Notes: generated from the letters alone by a model not told the origin. A stretch of 64,000 nucleotides of DNA from Hetaerina americana (GCA_022747635.1 JAKTNV010000063.1:806001-870000), one strand, 5' to 3'. Shown: positions 47,401 through 58,215, counted from the stretch's first letter. Translations and numbers: made by a program.

Positions 47401-49726
47401 TTGCAGAGTAGGCGAAAGTAGGGAGATTAAGAAGATTAAAACTAAATAAGCATTCCACAAAACAGCAAGGATGGAGGAACACCATGATGTGCTAGTGATG
47501 AAGGAATTTAGAGTGAAAATATATTCAGGATTGAAGTGAGCCGATGGCGATAAAATAAAATAAGAGTTAAAACCCATAAGAAAATTTGAAACTCTTACCA
47601 TAAGTGATAAACTCTGTGGCTGATGTATATAAAATGAATGTTATGACTACACTCAAAACCTACTGCATCGATTTTATTGGCATCATTTATTGATAAAACG
47701 CACATGATTTCTTCAATGTTAACATCTTACACCTTAGTACTTACGCATAATAAATATCGAAACCTTGAATGGGAACTGATGAAAATCCGAATGGTATGAA
47801 ATCACTCTGAAACATATTTTCCTCAATTTTTATTAGCTTTGAAATATCATAAAAACGTATCGATGTTAAAAAATGTAAGCCTATTGTTTGGCTTCACACT
47901 CCTTTTTTGCTTTTACCAACGGAACACCATTATTAGGCTTCAACCTAAATCTTATTTTGCAATTTTCATTATAAAACATAAGAATTCCAAGAAAATGCGC
48001 AATTGCTACAAATTTTCAATAATCTATGTTCACATTCGTACCCAAACCCTTTAAAGGTAACCTAGAAAGTCTATTACTAAACTTTCCTAGCATTTACGTG
48101 ATGGGATAAGAAACTTTCCAAACAATTCTGTGAAATTACTGCAATGATTCATTAGATTGGGAGAGGGTAAGAAGGTTCATTGTAAGGACACTATGGTCAT
48201 TTCACTCTACTCCCGCACGTTTGAGCTGTGATATGGAATTAGCAACCTTAAATATCTTAGCATACTATCGTATGTAATTAGCTCCACAGGCTGCTAGCTT
48301 TACTGTTCATCAAAAAAACAGAAAATGTGCAAAAATCTCATTGGTGTTCTTTATTGGCAAATTTTGTTTGAACTTTCTTCAATATTTGTTGATTTTTATT
48401 CGTTCAAAAATAAACTGATTGCTACTTTTAGCGATAAGCATCGAGATGCCTTATTGCACACGGCAAAACACATGATATAGGGTTGCTTCTTTCAATTCGT
48501 AATGGGTTGTACTCGTACATCGATATTTATTGCCTGCTATTCAGAGATACATTCATTCGTCGGATGTTATTTAACTGCGATTCGTGAAACGTTATCTTAG
48601 GATTTCATAGAAGCTTAAAAATGTCATACTGTCAACTGGTTTCTTCTAATGTATACTTCATAATAGTTTTCTTTGTAATTCTTCACAATAACTGTCCATC
48701 ACAAGATATTTTTGGAAATATGTAAATTATTGTTAATGCTAAAATGCTATGTCTACATTATTATGCATCTACTTGAGCATATACTTGTAGAACCAATAAA
48801 GTTAATGAAATAAAAGCCTAAAGATAGAGAAAGGCATAATTTTTTTGGTGAAAATGGAAGGTAGAAAATAGAGGACCGTCTTAAGAGTAAGTAGCTGAGT
48901 AGAAGGCATTCCCCTAAATTTAAATTATATGTCTGGACTCGTACATAACATTTAGCGTTGAATGGACTTTTTGCGACAATAAAACTGATCACCCCTTGAT
49001 TTGTCGGCATGGGTAACATTTTCAGTCCAATTCGTTTCCTTATGTCCATGCTTGGGGCATAAATAAACACTGCGCACCCTGGCTGCGTCTTTTGTTTCCC
49101 TAAAGAACTCGGCAATAGCTCTATCGGATCCACCTTCGACTGCTGCAATTCGGAAAAAAAGACAAGAGGGTGAGAATTAGCTTTCCCTTGTGCGGAGGGG
49201 TGGGAAAGGGAAACGACCGACAAGGACTTTAATTCTCACAATGAAACACTTATTTCGTTATTTGTAGCATTGTGAAGAAAGGGCTTCCCCTGTAAATCCC
49301 CTTTAAAGCGAAACCACATTCCAATGCAGACGGCTGGGATCTAAACAGGTCTTAAATGACCATCGTTACCTTCCAAAGCGCGTTTTATTGATTTCAAGTC
49401 CTACGTGTTTGGGAGTTTAAGGCAGAGGAGCACGAGGGTGGGAAGAGAAAGTTAAACCCTTTCGGTGGTTGTTTAGCTCTAATTTTTTCGACTTGAGCCT
49501 TCTACTTTCAGCGCGTCCCGCGGTGTGTCGCATTGTATTGCATCTTAGACGACCCTTGTTTTTCCCTCGATTCACCCCAAATGATTATTCATTAATCAAA
49601 TATGAGAGGCAATCAAAGCTTATTAATCCATAATAATCACTTTAAAAATTATTCATAATTTCTTAAATTTAACCATTTGAATTTTTATGATCCTGACCAA
49701 ACCCTGTGGAAACGTTTTTTTTTAGA

Positions 49727-49730
<4 letters not shown>
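44490..49730. other. Longest stretch without a recognisable feature
   Basis: AT-rich throughout. The largest frame is 156 codons on the minus strand (48753-49223). It has no identifiable domain and no support as an exon. Confidence 0.4.
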
Positions 49731-49782
<52 letters not shown>

Positions 49783-49787
49783 TTTTT
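49731..49787. repeat. (AT)n microsatellite followed by a T run
   Basis: The T run at 49774-49787 is the poly-A tail of the minus-strand LINE beside it. The AT array has probably grown from the tail junction. Confidence 0.9.
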
Positions 49788-50279
49788 AAGGTAATCTACC
49801 GGTTAAAGTAGGTTTTTGGATGGACATAATTACTAATTAAATAATTTGTGACCCCTAGCAAAACACAACATCCTACTCTATATCAGGTACATCTTCATCT
49901 CTGAGTACTTTCTTCCTCCCTTCATCCCGTCCAACATCCCAATCCTGTTCCTTCCCTTTCCTCTTTTGCCCAACATTCTCCCCTCTATCACAGTCTTCAA
50001 CATCCCACTCCCAGTCAACACCCCCTTCATCCACTTTTCCTGCCTCCACAGGATTTCTCCCAACAAACCCCTCTCTTCGCCCACCATACCAAGTACTTCC
50101 TCATTTGTTTTCTTCTCTGTCCATTTCACCTTCTCCATTTTTCAAAAGCCTCCAATCTACGTCTATCCTACTGCTTCAATGACCACGTTTCCGCACCGTA
50201 CATGGCTACGCTCCATATCAAAGTTTTCACGAGTCTTTTCTTAACATCCTTACTCAACATCCCTGTCATCAACTCCCTC
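49788..50279 (-). pseudogene. LINE family 1 RT C-terminus and 3' end (distal part of an interrupted copy)
   Basis: Minus strand: RELMTGMLSKDVKKRLVKT, MYGAETW (with damage), LEAFEK, then the frame 49878-50138 with KVKWTEKKTNEEVLGMVGEE, WRQEKWMKGVLTGSGML, VIEGRMLGKRGKGRNRIG and RKYSEM. The 3' UTR ends with the family block (AACCGGTAGATTACCTT) and an A tail. Its upstream continuation lies at 52262, on the far side of the inserted family 2 element, so the two pieces were one copy. Confidence 0.88.
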
Positions 50280-50285
50280 CTCCTT
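50280..50285. repeat. Left target-site duplication CTCCTT of the family 2 insertion
   Basis: The same six bases lie at 52256-52261, directly after the (CTAT)n tail. Both neighbours align to one continuous stretch of family 1 (about 28873-28895 in the other copy). Confidence 0.7.
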
Positions 50286-50286
50286 C

Positions 50287-51399
50287 CCAACTCCCAAAGC
50301 CTTCGACTCTATTGACAAAGATATTCTCTTAGCAAAACTTCAAAACCTGAATTTTTCTTCCTCGTCTTTACTGTGGATTCGCTCATACCTAAGTAACCGA
50401 TTCCAAAGTGTCACTACACCTAATTCATCCTCTAACTGGCTTCAAATACACAGGGGTGTTCCACAAGGATCCATTCTTGGACCTTTGCTTTTTTCCCTGT
50501 ATATAAACGATATTAGTAAATGCATTTTAAATTGCAATCATCACCTTTATGCCGATGATTTACAAATATATCACCATTCCCGCCTTCAAGACCTACCTAC
50601 AATTATAAACGAAATTAATGCATATCTGGCTGCTTTGTCACTATGGGGAATAAAAAATTTATTGAAAATAAACCCAATCAAAAGTCAGTCCATCATAATT
50701 GGATACCATAAAATACATTTTAAAATAAGTATTGATAAACTACCACCACTAAAATTGCAAGGATCTATCATACCATACCTAAGGACAGTAAATAATTTAG
50801 GCTTAACCATAAATGAAACATTATCTTGGACTGATCATGCAATTGCTATCTGCAGAAAAATTAACTCATCCCTGCATTCACTGAAAAGGTTAAAGCACAT
50901 TGCTCCCCCCTCCTTAAAGATGCTTCTTGTGTCCACTCTTCTCATACCCCACTTTGATTACTGTGATGTAGTATACCAAGACCTTTCAGGCGAACTAAAA
51001 ACCAAACTCCAGAAGACCCATAATTCCTGTGTGCGGTTCATATGTGATCTTAGGAAGTACGATCATATTTCCGACTCATTTAATAAAATATCCTGGTTAA
51101 AGCTAGAAGGCCGCAGGCATTTACATATTCTTTCACTTCTCTACGGAATACTTTCAAAGCACACCCCTAATTATCTATACAAAAACTTCCTCTTCATCAA
51201 CTCAATCCACAACAGAAATACCAGGGGTAATAACAAACTTCTTGTCCCACACCATCGCACGGAAATCTATCACAAATCTTTTCATGTTACAGCATGCCGT
51301 CTGTGGAACTCTCTCCCAGATGACATAAAAAACTCTTCATCAACAACAACATTTAGAAGAGCACTTCACAAGTTCATTTTCCTCAGGTACTTAACTTAA
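50287..51399 (+). CDS. Reverse transcriptase of LINE family 2, N-terminally truncated
   Basis: The open frame runs without a stop for about 370 codons from the truncation point. Visible blocks are KAFDSIDKDILLAKL (RT motif A, with the catalytic Asp in AFD), HRGVPQGSILGPLLFSLYI, NHHLYADDLQIYHHS (catalytic YADD), LLKINPIKSQSIIIG, the thumb, and a C-terminus with CRLWNSLPDDIKNSSST, TFRRALHKF, ending in LRYLT. This layout is that of Jockey/I/CR1-type non-LTR elements. The endonuclease and RT fingers are absent because of 5' truncation, and there is no proper ATG at the start. It cannot mobilise itself. Confidence 0.9.
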   Translation, partial: PTPKAFDSIDKDILLAKLQNLNFSSSSLLWIRSYLSNRFQSVTTPNSSSNWLQIHRGVPQGSILGPLLFSLYINDISKCILNCNHHLYADDLQIYHHSRLQDLPTIINEINAYLAALSLWGIKNLLKINPIKSQSIIIGYHKIHFKISIDKLPPLKLQGSIIPYLRTVNNLGLTINETLSWTDHAIAICRKINSSLHSLKRLKHIAPPSLKMLLVSTLLIPHFDYCDVVYQDLSGELKTKLQKTHNSCVRFICDLRKYDHISDSFNKISWLKLEGRRHLHILSLLYGILSKHTPNYLYKNFLFINSIHNRNTRGNNKLLVPHHRTEIYHKSFHVTACRLWNSLPDDIKNSSSTTTFRRALHKFIFLRYLT

Positions 51400-51849
51400 C
51401 CAGTATCCCTCCGTCATTCCACTCAGCTGTTATACAGATCACTGTGTCTACTTTGTTTTTTACCCTGCTTTTTGTTTTGTCATCTCAAGCGGTAGGAGTT
51501 TGCGTAATTATTTTTAGAAACATCACGCTTCTCATTACTCCGCATGTGTTGTCAATGTATTTAATTTCTCCATTTCAATTTCAGTAACTTAATAATATGT
51601 ATACTCTGTAAAAATGATTGTTACAATGTACATGTATCTTTCCTCTAATTAATAGGGTTTTCGCAGGTTTTTCACACCCCCCTTCTCTTCGTGGGTGTTT
51701 TTCCTGCGTGGGTTTTTACTAGTTGAGCAATGCCACGCTCTCCCTAGCTTTTCCCACAAACCTCATTCTTTGCTCAGACTTTCCTCATTTTATTGTACTG
51801 TTGACTTCACTGTCATTTAATTTGAGTATATGTAGGTGTATTCTTAATT

Positions 51850-52062
51850 TATATATGTATATGTATATGTATGTATGTATGGGTGTGTATGTGCGTACTT
51901 ATGTTTGTATTTATGTATGTGTATGAATGCATGTATGTATGTTTATGTGTGTATGTGTGTGTGGATATGTATGTATATGTGTAGGTATGTGTATGAATAT
52001 AGGTATGTATGTGTGTGTATGTGTATGTGTATGTATGTGTGTGTCTATATATATGTATATAC
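51850..52062. repeat. TATG/TGTG-rich microsatellite in the family 2 3' UTR
   Basis: Imperfect TATG, TGTG and TATA units cover about 210 bases. The frames reading Tyr/Val/Cys/Met through it are artefacts. Confidence 0.85.
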
Positions 52063-52255
52063 TGTTTTCTTTTCGATGTGCAAATCTGTGTTAATGAATT
52101 GATGTCTGTCTATATGTATTTATGTGTACATATGACTGTATTTATAAGTTTAATGGCTAATATAATATGTATATGACGATGGGTTAAATGGAAGAAGGGA
52201 CCATTTGGTCTCAATTTCGCCCAAATAAAGACCACTATCTATCTATCTATCTATC

Positions 52256-52261
52256 CTCCTT
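52256..52261. repeat. Right target-site duplication CTCCTT of the family 2 insertion
   Basis: Partner of 50280-50285. Confidence 0.7.
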
Positions 52262-53152
52262 GTGAAAGCCTCTTTGCTTAGCGCAATTCTTCTCCTTACG
52301 TCCCTACTACTTTGACCGTGTTGGTCCAAAACACTTCCGAGATACGTAAACTGTTCCACCTGCTCTAGTTTTTGCCCTCCTATTTTAATGCTTAGCTTAG
52401 CCTTTTTCTTTCTAGAAAATCGCATAAAATTTGTATTATTAATATTTATTCTCATCCCATACCTGTCGCACTGAATTTCCAATTCACTAAGCAATGCTTG
52501 CAGCCCCTTGGCTGACTGACAAACTAAAGCTTGGTCATCAGCAAACCTAACTGATTTTACGAATTCCCCGCCCACTTTCACTCCCACCTCCAGTCCTTCC
52601 CATGCCTCTTCGATCATTTCCTCTGCATACAGGTTGAACAGCAATGGTGATAATGGCAAACCCTGCCTTACACCCCTTCCTAACACTGCCCATCCGGACT
52701 CCCCGTTTCCCACCCGCACCTGAGCAGTCTGAGACATGTACAGGTTGCGGATTAGCCTCCTTTCCCTCCAATCTATTCCTATTTTCTGCAGAATACTCAT
52801 TAGTTTTTCCCAATTCACTCTATCAAATGCTTTACGAAATCTACGAAACAGGCAAATACCTCTTGGTTGTTTTCAATCTTCCTCTCGATTGATAATCTCA
52901 TTACTGCAATGACATCACGTGTACCTCTTCCCTTCCTAACCCCAAACTGATCATCCGCTGATTAACCTTTGCCCAACTCTATATCCTTTTGTTTATGATC
53001 CTGAAAATAACTTTAGCTGCGTGGCATATCAAACTTATCGTCCTGTAGTCCTCACATGATGTAGCCTTTACCTTTTTCGGAATAGGAACTAAAACTGATC
53101 GCACAAAGTCTTCCGGTCAGCTTCCTTCCTCATAAATACTACGAATCAGCCC

Positions 53153-53157
<5 letters not shown>
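52262..53157 (-). pseudogene. LINE family 1 reverse transcriptase (proximal part of the interrupted copy)
   Basis: Minus strand in order: [20 protein letters not shown] (RT finger block), RISLICHAAKV-like with IINKRI, a damaged motif A region, then the frame from 52818: NWEKLMSILQKIGIDWRERR, LIRNLYMSQTAQVRVGNGES, GRGVRQGLPLSPLLFNLYAE, VKSVRFADDQALVCQSAKG (catalytic FADD intact), YGMRININ and LGSVLDQHGQSSRDVRRRIA. It is cut at FTRR by the family 2 insertion and resumes at 50279. This copy has the best-preserved RT core of the family, though frameshifts near 52830-52990 break the finger region. Confidence 0.88.
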
Positions 53158-53234
<77 letters not shown>

Positions 53235-53273
53235 TATATGTATATTTATATAATGTATATATATACATATATA
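53154..53273. repeat. (TA)n microsatellite with TACATATA variants
   Basis: A pure TA run to 53228, then degenerate TATATACATATATA units. It separates two copies of the same 91-base LINE segment. Confidence 0.95.
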
Positions 53274-53377
53274 CAGGGTTGCACCCTAAATTGGTAGGAC
53301 TGATTTTTTCTGGCGCAAACGGAGCGGTGGAGGGGGCTCTTAGCAACAGACCGACACCAACCTCAGTCGCCTCAACC
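53274..53377. other. Unassigned insert beginning ACAGGGTTGCACCCTAAATT
   Basis: It starts TACAGGGTTG right after the TA array, which resembles the outer end of mariner elements (TA then CAGGGT), but no matching inverted end or coding sequence is present. It lies between the two copies of the duplicated LINE segment. Confidence 0.4.
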
Positions 53378-53468
53378 TTTACCTTTTTCGGAATAGGAAC
53401 TAAAACTGATCGCACGAAGTCTTCCGGCCAGATTCCTTCCTCATAAATACTACGAATCAGCCCAGTAT
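53378..53468 (-). mobile_element. LINE family 1 RT finger segment, duplicate of 53067-53157
   Basis: Starting from CCTTTACCTTTTTCGGAATA the two 91-base segments differ at only a handful of positions (for example CGCACAAAG/CGCACGAAG). The second copy is followed by the inverted leader fragment, not by the upstream RT/linker sequence. Confidence 0.85.
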
Positions 53469-53830
53469 ATCCCTCCCCGGACTACAACCTTGACGTGGTG
53501 GAAGGGCTTGTGCGTTCCGATGACCCCTAGAGCTGTGTTGGCGGGAGTAATGATAATTGCTCCTGCAAGTTTCACCCATGCCAGATAGGTCGAAGGTTAG
53601 GAGCCAGACGAAAGGTAGTCCACGCAGCGTCTGTTCCTCAGTGAGGCGGCTGCAATGGCGTCTGACCCCAGTGGGGCGGCCAGTAAGTGATGGTGTCACG
53701 TTAAAAACATTATTGAGGAAGACAACGGGAAACCACCTCAATTATCATTCCTAAGATAAATATGATGGACAATCCAGAGATTTTGAGTCCTTGCAACTAC
53801 GGGGCTGGGCCCAAAGGCCGTGTGTTGTGC
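53469..53830 (+). mobile_element. LINE family 1 5' leader
   Basis: Untranslated leader with CTTGACGTGGTGGAAGGGCT, GCTCCTGCAAGTTTCACCC, CAGTGGGGCGGCCAGTAAG and ACCACCTCAATTATCATTCC. Parts recur at 3.84-3.99 kb and 15.12-15.17 kb. It lies on the opposite strand from the LINE pieces on both sides. If the true 5' end is near 53469 it may carry the element's internal promoter (inference from LINE biology). Confidence 0.75.
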
Positions 53831-54478
53831 CCGGCAGCGAGGAGGCAAGGCTTCCGCGGTCTTCATCCCACGAAACCCTTGCAAGGGAAAACCAGCAGCA
53901 GTAGGACAGAAGACGCAGGAGAAGAAGACCAAAATAGTTAGAATAGGAACGTGGAATGCTAGCACAATGATGAGGACAGGGAAATTGGAGAATGTTAAGC
54001 GAGAGATGGGCAGGGGAAATATAGACATTTTAGGTCTATGCGAGGTGAAATGGAAAGATAGCGGGGATTACTGGAGCGATAAGTATAGAATAATATACAG
54101 CGGCGGTGACGAGAGCCAACGAGGGGTTGCCATAGTATTAAATGAAGAGGTAGGAAGAATATTACTAGTAGAGATAAAAGCAGAACCGACGAACTTGATT
54201 ATTATTCAGGAATACATGCCACCGAGCAACCATAAGGAAGAAGAGTTCGATAGGATATACGATCAGTTAGAGGACATAATCGCGTGTGTTCCCACAGGGA
54301 ATATTTGATATTGATGGGGGATTGGAATGTCACGGTAGACGAAGAAAGAGATTGTGAAGAGGTGGGGTACTACGGTTTAGGCACAAGGAATGACCACGGG
54401 GAGAAAGCAGTTGAGTTCCGCAGAAGACAGGGGTTAGTCATCACCAACACTTGGTTTAGACACCACAAAAGACGCAGG
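53820..54478 (+). pseudogene. LINE family 1 APE-type endonuclease domain, truncated and frameshifted
   Basis: The endonuclease nicks genomic DNA to prime reverse transcription. The first frame (53820-54308) reads KKTKIVRIGTWNASTMMRTG, NIDILGLCEVKWKDSGDYW, DESQRGVAIVLNEEVG and YMPPSNHKEEEFDRIYDQL. A frameshift at about 54290 leads into LILMGDWNVTVDEE, GYYGLGTRNDHGEKAVEFRR and VITNTWFRHHKRRR. Catalytic-type residues are visible: Asn in TWN, Glu in CEVKW, Asp/Asn in GDWN. The C-terminal part with the final SDH histidine is missing, because homology ends at 54478. Insect genome annotations often label similar proteins craniofacial development protein 2-like (from memory). Confidence 0.9.
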
Positions 54479-54820
54479 CCCTCTAGGTGTTGTTCCTTTT
54501 CTATGTCCAACTTTATTGGTCTAAGTACTTTACCATACAGTTCTTCTATATACTCCTTCCATCTCTCTTGGATCTTTCTTGTGGCAACTGTTACCTTACC
54601 CGCCTTATCTCTAACTGCTATCATTGATCTTCCTTTCTTACTTCCCGATGAAGATTTTACTTAACTGTACAGCGCACCAATTTCACCCTTCCTCTGTAAA
54701 CTTTCCATTCTTCCCACTGAGTCTTCCACCATGTTTTTTTTTGCTTTATTTGTTGCCCGCCTCAATTTATTGTTCAACTCTTTGTACTTTATTTTGCCCA
54801 ACTCTGTGTTGACATTCTTC
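54479..54820 (-). pseudogene. LINE family 1 linker between endonuclease and RT
   Basis: Minus strand: NTELGKIKYKELNNKLRRAT, NKAKKNMVEDSVGRMESLQR and MIAVRDKAGKVTVATRKIQE, then RWKEYIEELYGKVLRPIK and DIEKEQHLEG. The first part matches 28180-28375 in the other copy. In an intact element this region would precede the RT fingers. Here it is separated from them by the inverted leader/endonuclease block. Confidence 0.85.
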
Positions 54821-54829
54821 AATTATGTG

Positions 54830-56455
54830 CATATATATACGTATATATATTTAACGAAACTAATACATGCATATACACCGCAAATGCTGATACCATCTTC
54901 GCTCCGGCGTCAATGGAGATGTTTCTCTTTATTAAGACTTTGGTAATTGTTGTAAAAGAAACTAGGCAATGCGCGTATGAAATTTTCCGTAAATTAATTT
55001 ACTCATACTCTTATTCCAACCGTAATACGCTCATTACATGGTACAAAACTACTAGACTAATATATCGCCTAAGATATGTTCCTTGAAGTAAAATACTTAC
55101 TATGTCATATTGTTCTTAAAAGAATTCATAAAGAAGCAATGCAATTCTAAGGAAGCCTTACTTTCTTTTAATTGAAAAACTTAAAACTTCAACTTTAAAA
55201 TCACACAAATTCATACAAAACTTAGCCATCAGTAAAAGTCAATGTCATTTCATAAATTATTCACCAAATTATTTTTCCAAATAATCTCAGAAAATTGATC
55301 AGTGCAATGCGTAAAGAAGGAAAACCTAATGCGCATGAACAATATATTAAATGTATATTGATGCAATAATGAATAAAAAAATGAATAAAAAAATGAAGAA
55401 AAAGTTAATTCTCAAATAAATTGCGACGGCACAAGACTGCGGCGCAGTCATTGTTAGAAATGGTAACTTTTAGGTTTGGACTTACGTACACTATAATATT
55501 TGCGTTTTAAAAAAATCCTCCCTTATTTTTTACTATATTTATAGTTGTAACTCAAAACTGAGTTGGGTGTTCACCTATAAAAGTATTAAAAAAGCCATAA
55601 TTTTCAAATTGACCCAAACACTTGAGGAACTAAGTATATTATACATTCAGTTAATCTATTTTCCATTATTATTTCACCTCATCTCTTTTTCCAAAGTTTC
55701 TTTTATCTATGTAAGCTTCTTTACTTTTTTAACCTTCCGGTGCATACGTTGACGGAAAAAATTTAAAAGCATCCTTAAAATGTCTTTATTGTAAATAAAA
55801 TACGAATTTTCGTGGTATGAATGGATGCTTTTCTTCCATCTCGCTCACTTTACTAATTCAAACTTGATCTGATCGATCGGCCGTTCGTTCAAAAGGGCAA
55901 GGACACAATTCTACAGCGCAGTAGACCTAGACCTGACCTCCCCGGTCAAACCTCCTGCTCCCCTCCCACCTCCCTGCCCAGAAAGACCAAATTGAAATGC
56001 AATTTCCAATGTTAAAAATTTCGGATAATACTGAGAATAAAATACAAAAATATCATCAGATTACATTTTCAGCGTATTTTAGTAACAGTTCATTATACCA
56101 TGTAGCTTTTTTATGAATGTTGTGACCAAATATAGCAGATATTGAAATGGCACGCTCCTGACAGCGAAATTGGGTTAGCAAAATCCCGGTTACTAGGAAT
56201 TGATGCGAATTAGCTCGCGGTGACAGCAGGATAATGTCAAATGGGGGAAATCCGATTTCAAAACATCATGAAAATTTTAGATGGCGTCACAAACCAAATG
56301 CCTAATATCCAAGATTTTTCAAAATATCAACACGTATAAAACAAAACATTGCCTGATTTATATGAAAATCACTATCAAACTTCAACATTCTATTTCACTG
56401 CTTAGCCGCTGCTTTGAAATATACCCAAAATTTCTACTTGTGTTATAACCCAACA
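54830..56455. other. AT-rich stretch without a recognisable gene
   Basis: A small duplication of ATGAATAAAAAA lies near 55371-55400. Nothing else was recognised. Confidence 0.45.
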
Positions 56456-56458
56456 TTC

Positions 56459-57012
56459 AATAAGTTCCGGGAATCGTTCAATAAGTTCCGGGACTAACAA
56501 ACAAAATAACATTTGTTTAGCAAAATTCATTTTTATTCATCCTCATAATCACCTTCAAGAGCTATACAATCATTCCAACGCTAATTTCTAACTTTTCGAT
56601 ATCATGCTTTTCAAACGATTTGTCGTTGTCTCCTCAAAACAAGCTCCAGTTGCAGCGATGACTTCCTCATTCGAGCAAAACCTTTTTCCCTGGAGCATCT
56701 ATTTGAGATCAGCAAACAGCAAGTAGTCGCTGGGGGCTGGATATGAAGAGTACATATGGTGGGTGGGGAAGTAGATTGAATCCCAACTCGTTCAATTCGG
56801 CCATTGTATTTCATTGACTTGTGGAGTGGCGCATTGTTTTTCTTCTTTATGTCTGGTCGTTTATTGCAATTCCATCCTTCAAAAGCATCAATAATCAGCA
56901 ATTTAATAGTCACTATTGATAGATTTTATCTTTTGAAGATTGTCGATGTAAATTATACCTTGTGCATCCCAAAATAATAACCCGTTTAATAAGTCCCGGG
57001 ACTTAATGAATG
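56459..57012 (-). mobile_element. Mariner transposon remnant with TIRs
   Basis: The left end has TTCAATAAGTTCCGGGACTA, with a second partial copy of the same words just before it (56459-56474). The right end, reverse-complemented, reads TTAAGTCCCGGGACTTATTA. The ends thus match as diverged inverted repeats. Only about 550 bp remain. Confidence 0.75.
56545..56913 (-). pseudogene. Mariner transposase C-terminal remnant
   Basis: Minus strand pieces: KKNNAPLHKSMKYNGRIERV, which corresponds to the second catalytic block HDNAPLHKS with Asp changed to Asn, then a shifted frame with LLFADLK-like, MLQGKRFCSNEEVIAAT and KLALE. The last phrases match the usual LK.ML.GKRF.SNEEVI stretch. The N-terminal half is absent. 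Confidence 0.75.
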
Positions 57013-57186
57013 ATGGGTTATTATCTCATTTTATTTTTAATAACCGAATCATTGGTCGAATATTTTAGTTAATTCACTATGTTAAACAATAGCAGTGATT
57101 AAACGAAAATGTCATTGACAATGAACAGTTTAGAGTAAAACCAAAATTCAAAGAAGCGGAAAGTCACCATGACTTGAAATGTTACC

Positions 57187-57340
57187 TTGGATGCTGAAAA
57201 TGGAGAAGATGAAAAATATCTCGCGATTCGCATGCATTGGCATAACATAGACATACTTGACCTGTGCGAGAGAAGAACAAATGAAATCGGAGATAGCTGG
57301 AATGATAGTACTATTAAGTGGAAGGTGGAGTGTCGACGAG
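57187..57340 (+). pseudogene. Decayed LINE family 1 endonuclease fragment
   Basis: The frame reads HNIDILDLCERRTNEIGDSW and then CRRGVTG, corresponding to GNIDILGLCEVKWKDSGDYW and SQRGVAIV at 54.0-54.1 kb. At nucleotide level, AACATAGACATACTTGACCT and CGACGAGGGGTT align to the better copy. Confidence 0.65.
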
Positions 57341-57884
57341 GGGTTACTGGTGGGAGGGCTGGGGACGGCGGAAGAGGTGAATGACAGAGGGCAATAGCAT
57401 AGCGTATTCTATCAGTCACTCAAGGGAGGACACAGTTGATCATGATGAGGGCCCAGGGCAAACAAAGGGAGAGACGGGAGTGAAAGACGAGAGGACGCGA
57501 GAACTTAAGGACACGGAATGGCATCGGGGAGAAAAGTATAGAATTTCGCCTGTGAAATATCTTTAGTAGTATATCCAAAACGTGGTTCACGCCCCACAGG
57601 CTTTGTATGGAAAATGACGAGGAGACACGGAAGTACTGATTAAACTATATTTACGTTAATCATGAAAGTAGGGAGAGCGTTAGGACCTCCTCACACAGTT
57701 TCCCGGAGGAGGATGAGCAGAATAATAAGGGCATTTGAAAAGAGCGATGCTAAGGAAAGAGGGTTAGTAAAAAGGTTGGAGGGGGTAAAAAACTCCTTAC
57801 TTACGTAAACAGCTAACAAAACTAGTGATAGCTGTAACATGGGGCATAGATTTCTACGGCTGAGAAATTTGATCATTGATGCAT

Positions 57885-58075
57885 GGGGATAAGCGTGCAT
57901 GGTACATGGCACATGCATGTTGGAGGTTTTTGAAAAGCAGATGTGGAGTGAGGGCAACAAAATGGACGGAATAGAAAACAAAAGATGAAGTTCTAGGCAT
58001 GTTAGAAGAGAGAAACGACCGTTGGAAGGACTATGATGAAGGTGGGACAAAATAGCGCAAAATATACTGAGATGA
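57885..58075 (+). pseudogene. Decayed LINE family 1 RT tail fragment
   Basis: The plus strand contains LEVFEKQMWSEGNKMDGIEN, in the place of LEAFEMWVWRRTEKVKWTEN, and then, in a neighbouring frame, EVLGMLEERN. The 57.2-57.9 kb gap to the endonuclease fragment suggests both may derive from one old, internally deleted copy. Confidence 0.5.
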
Positions 58076-58215
58076 AGAAGTGGAGATCACTGGGAAATCA
58101 AGGCAGAAAGGAGGAAAAGAATTTTGATAAAAAAGGTATTTTGGATAGAATTATGGGAAGGGGATAGTATGAAGAGCTTAAGAATGGCAATGTAAAAGTA
58201 ATTATTTGATATTAT

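Larger units (their letters stand above)
50286..52255 (+). mobile_element. LINE family 2, 5'-truncated, inserted inside a family 1 copy
   Basis: It begins within the RT domain, has a single open coding frame to 51399 and a long 3' UTR with a TATG-rich microsatellite (51850-52062). It ends CTCAATTTCGCCCAAATAAA, GACCA and (CTAT)n at 52238-52255. Flanking CTCCTT repeats mark target-primed insertion. The intact frame suggests it is the youngest insertion in the window. Another 3' stub of the family is at 27083-27145. Confidence 0.9.

Noticed and set aside
48753..49223. 156-codon minus-strand frame
   Set aside because: The longest non-repeat frame in a quiet AT-rich region, but it has no domain, no signal of an exon boundary and no homologue that I recognise. 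Left uncalled rather than named.
51850..52250. CRISPR-like or satellite array
   Set aside because: The TATG/TGTG and CTAT units are simple microsatellites in the 3' UTR and tail of a retrotransposon, with no spacer structure.
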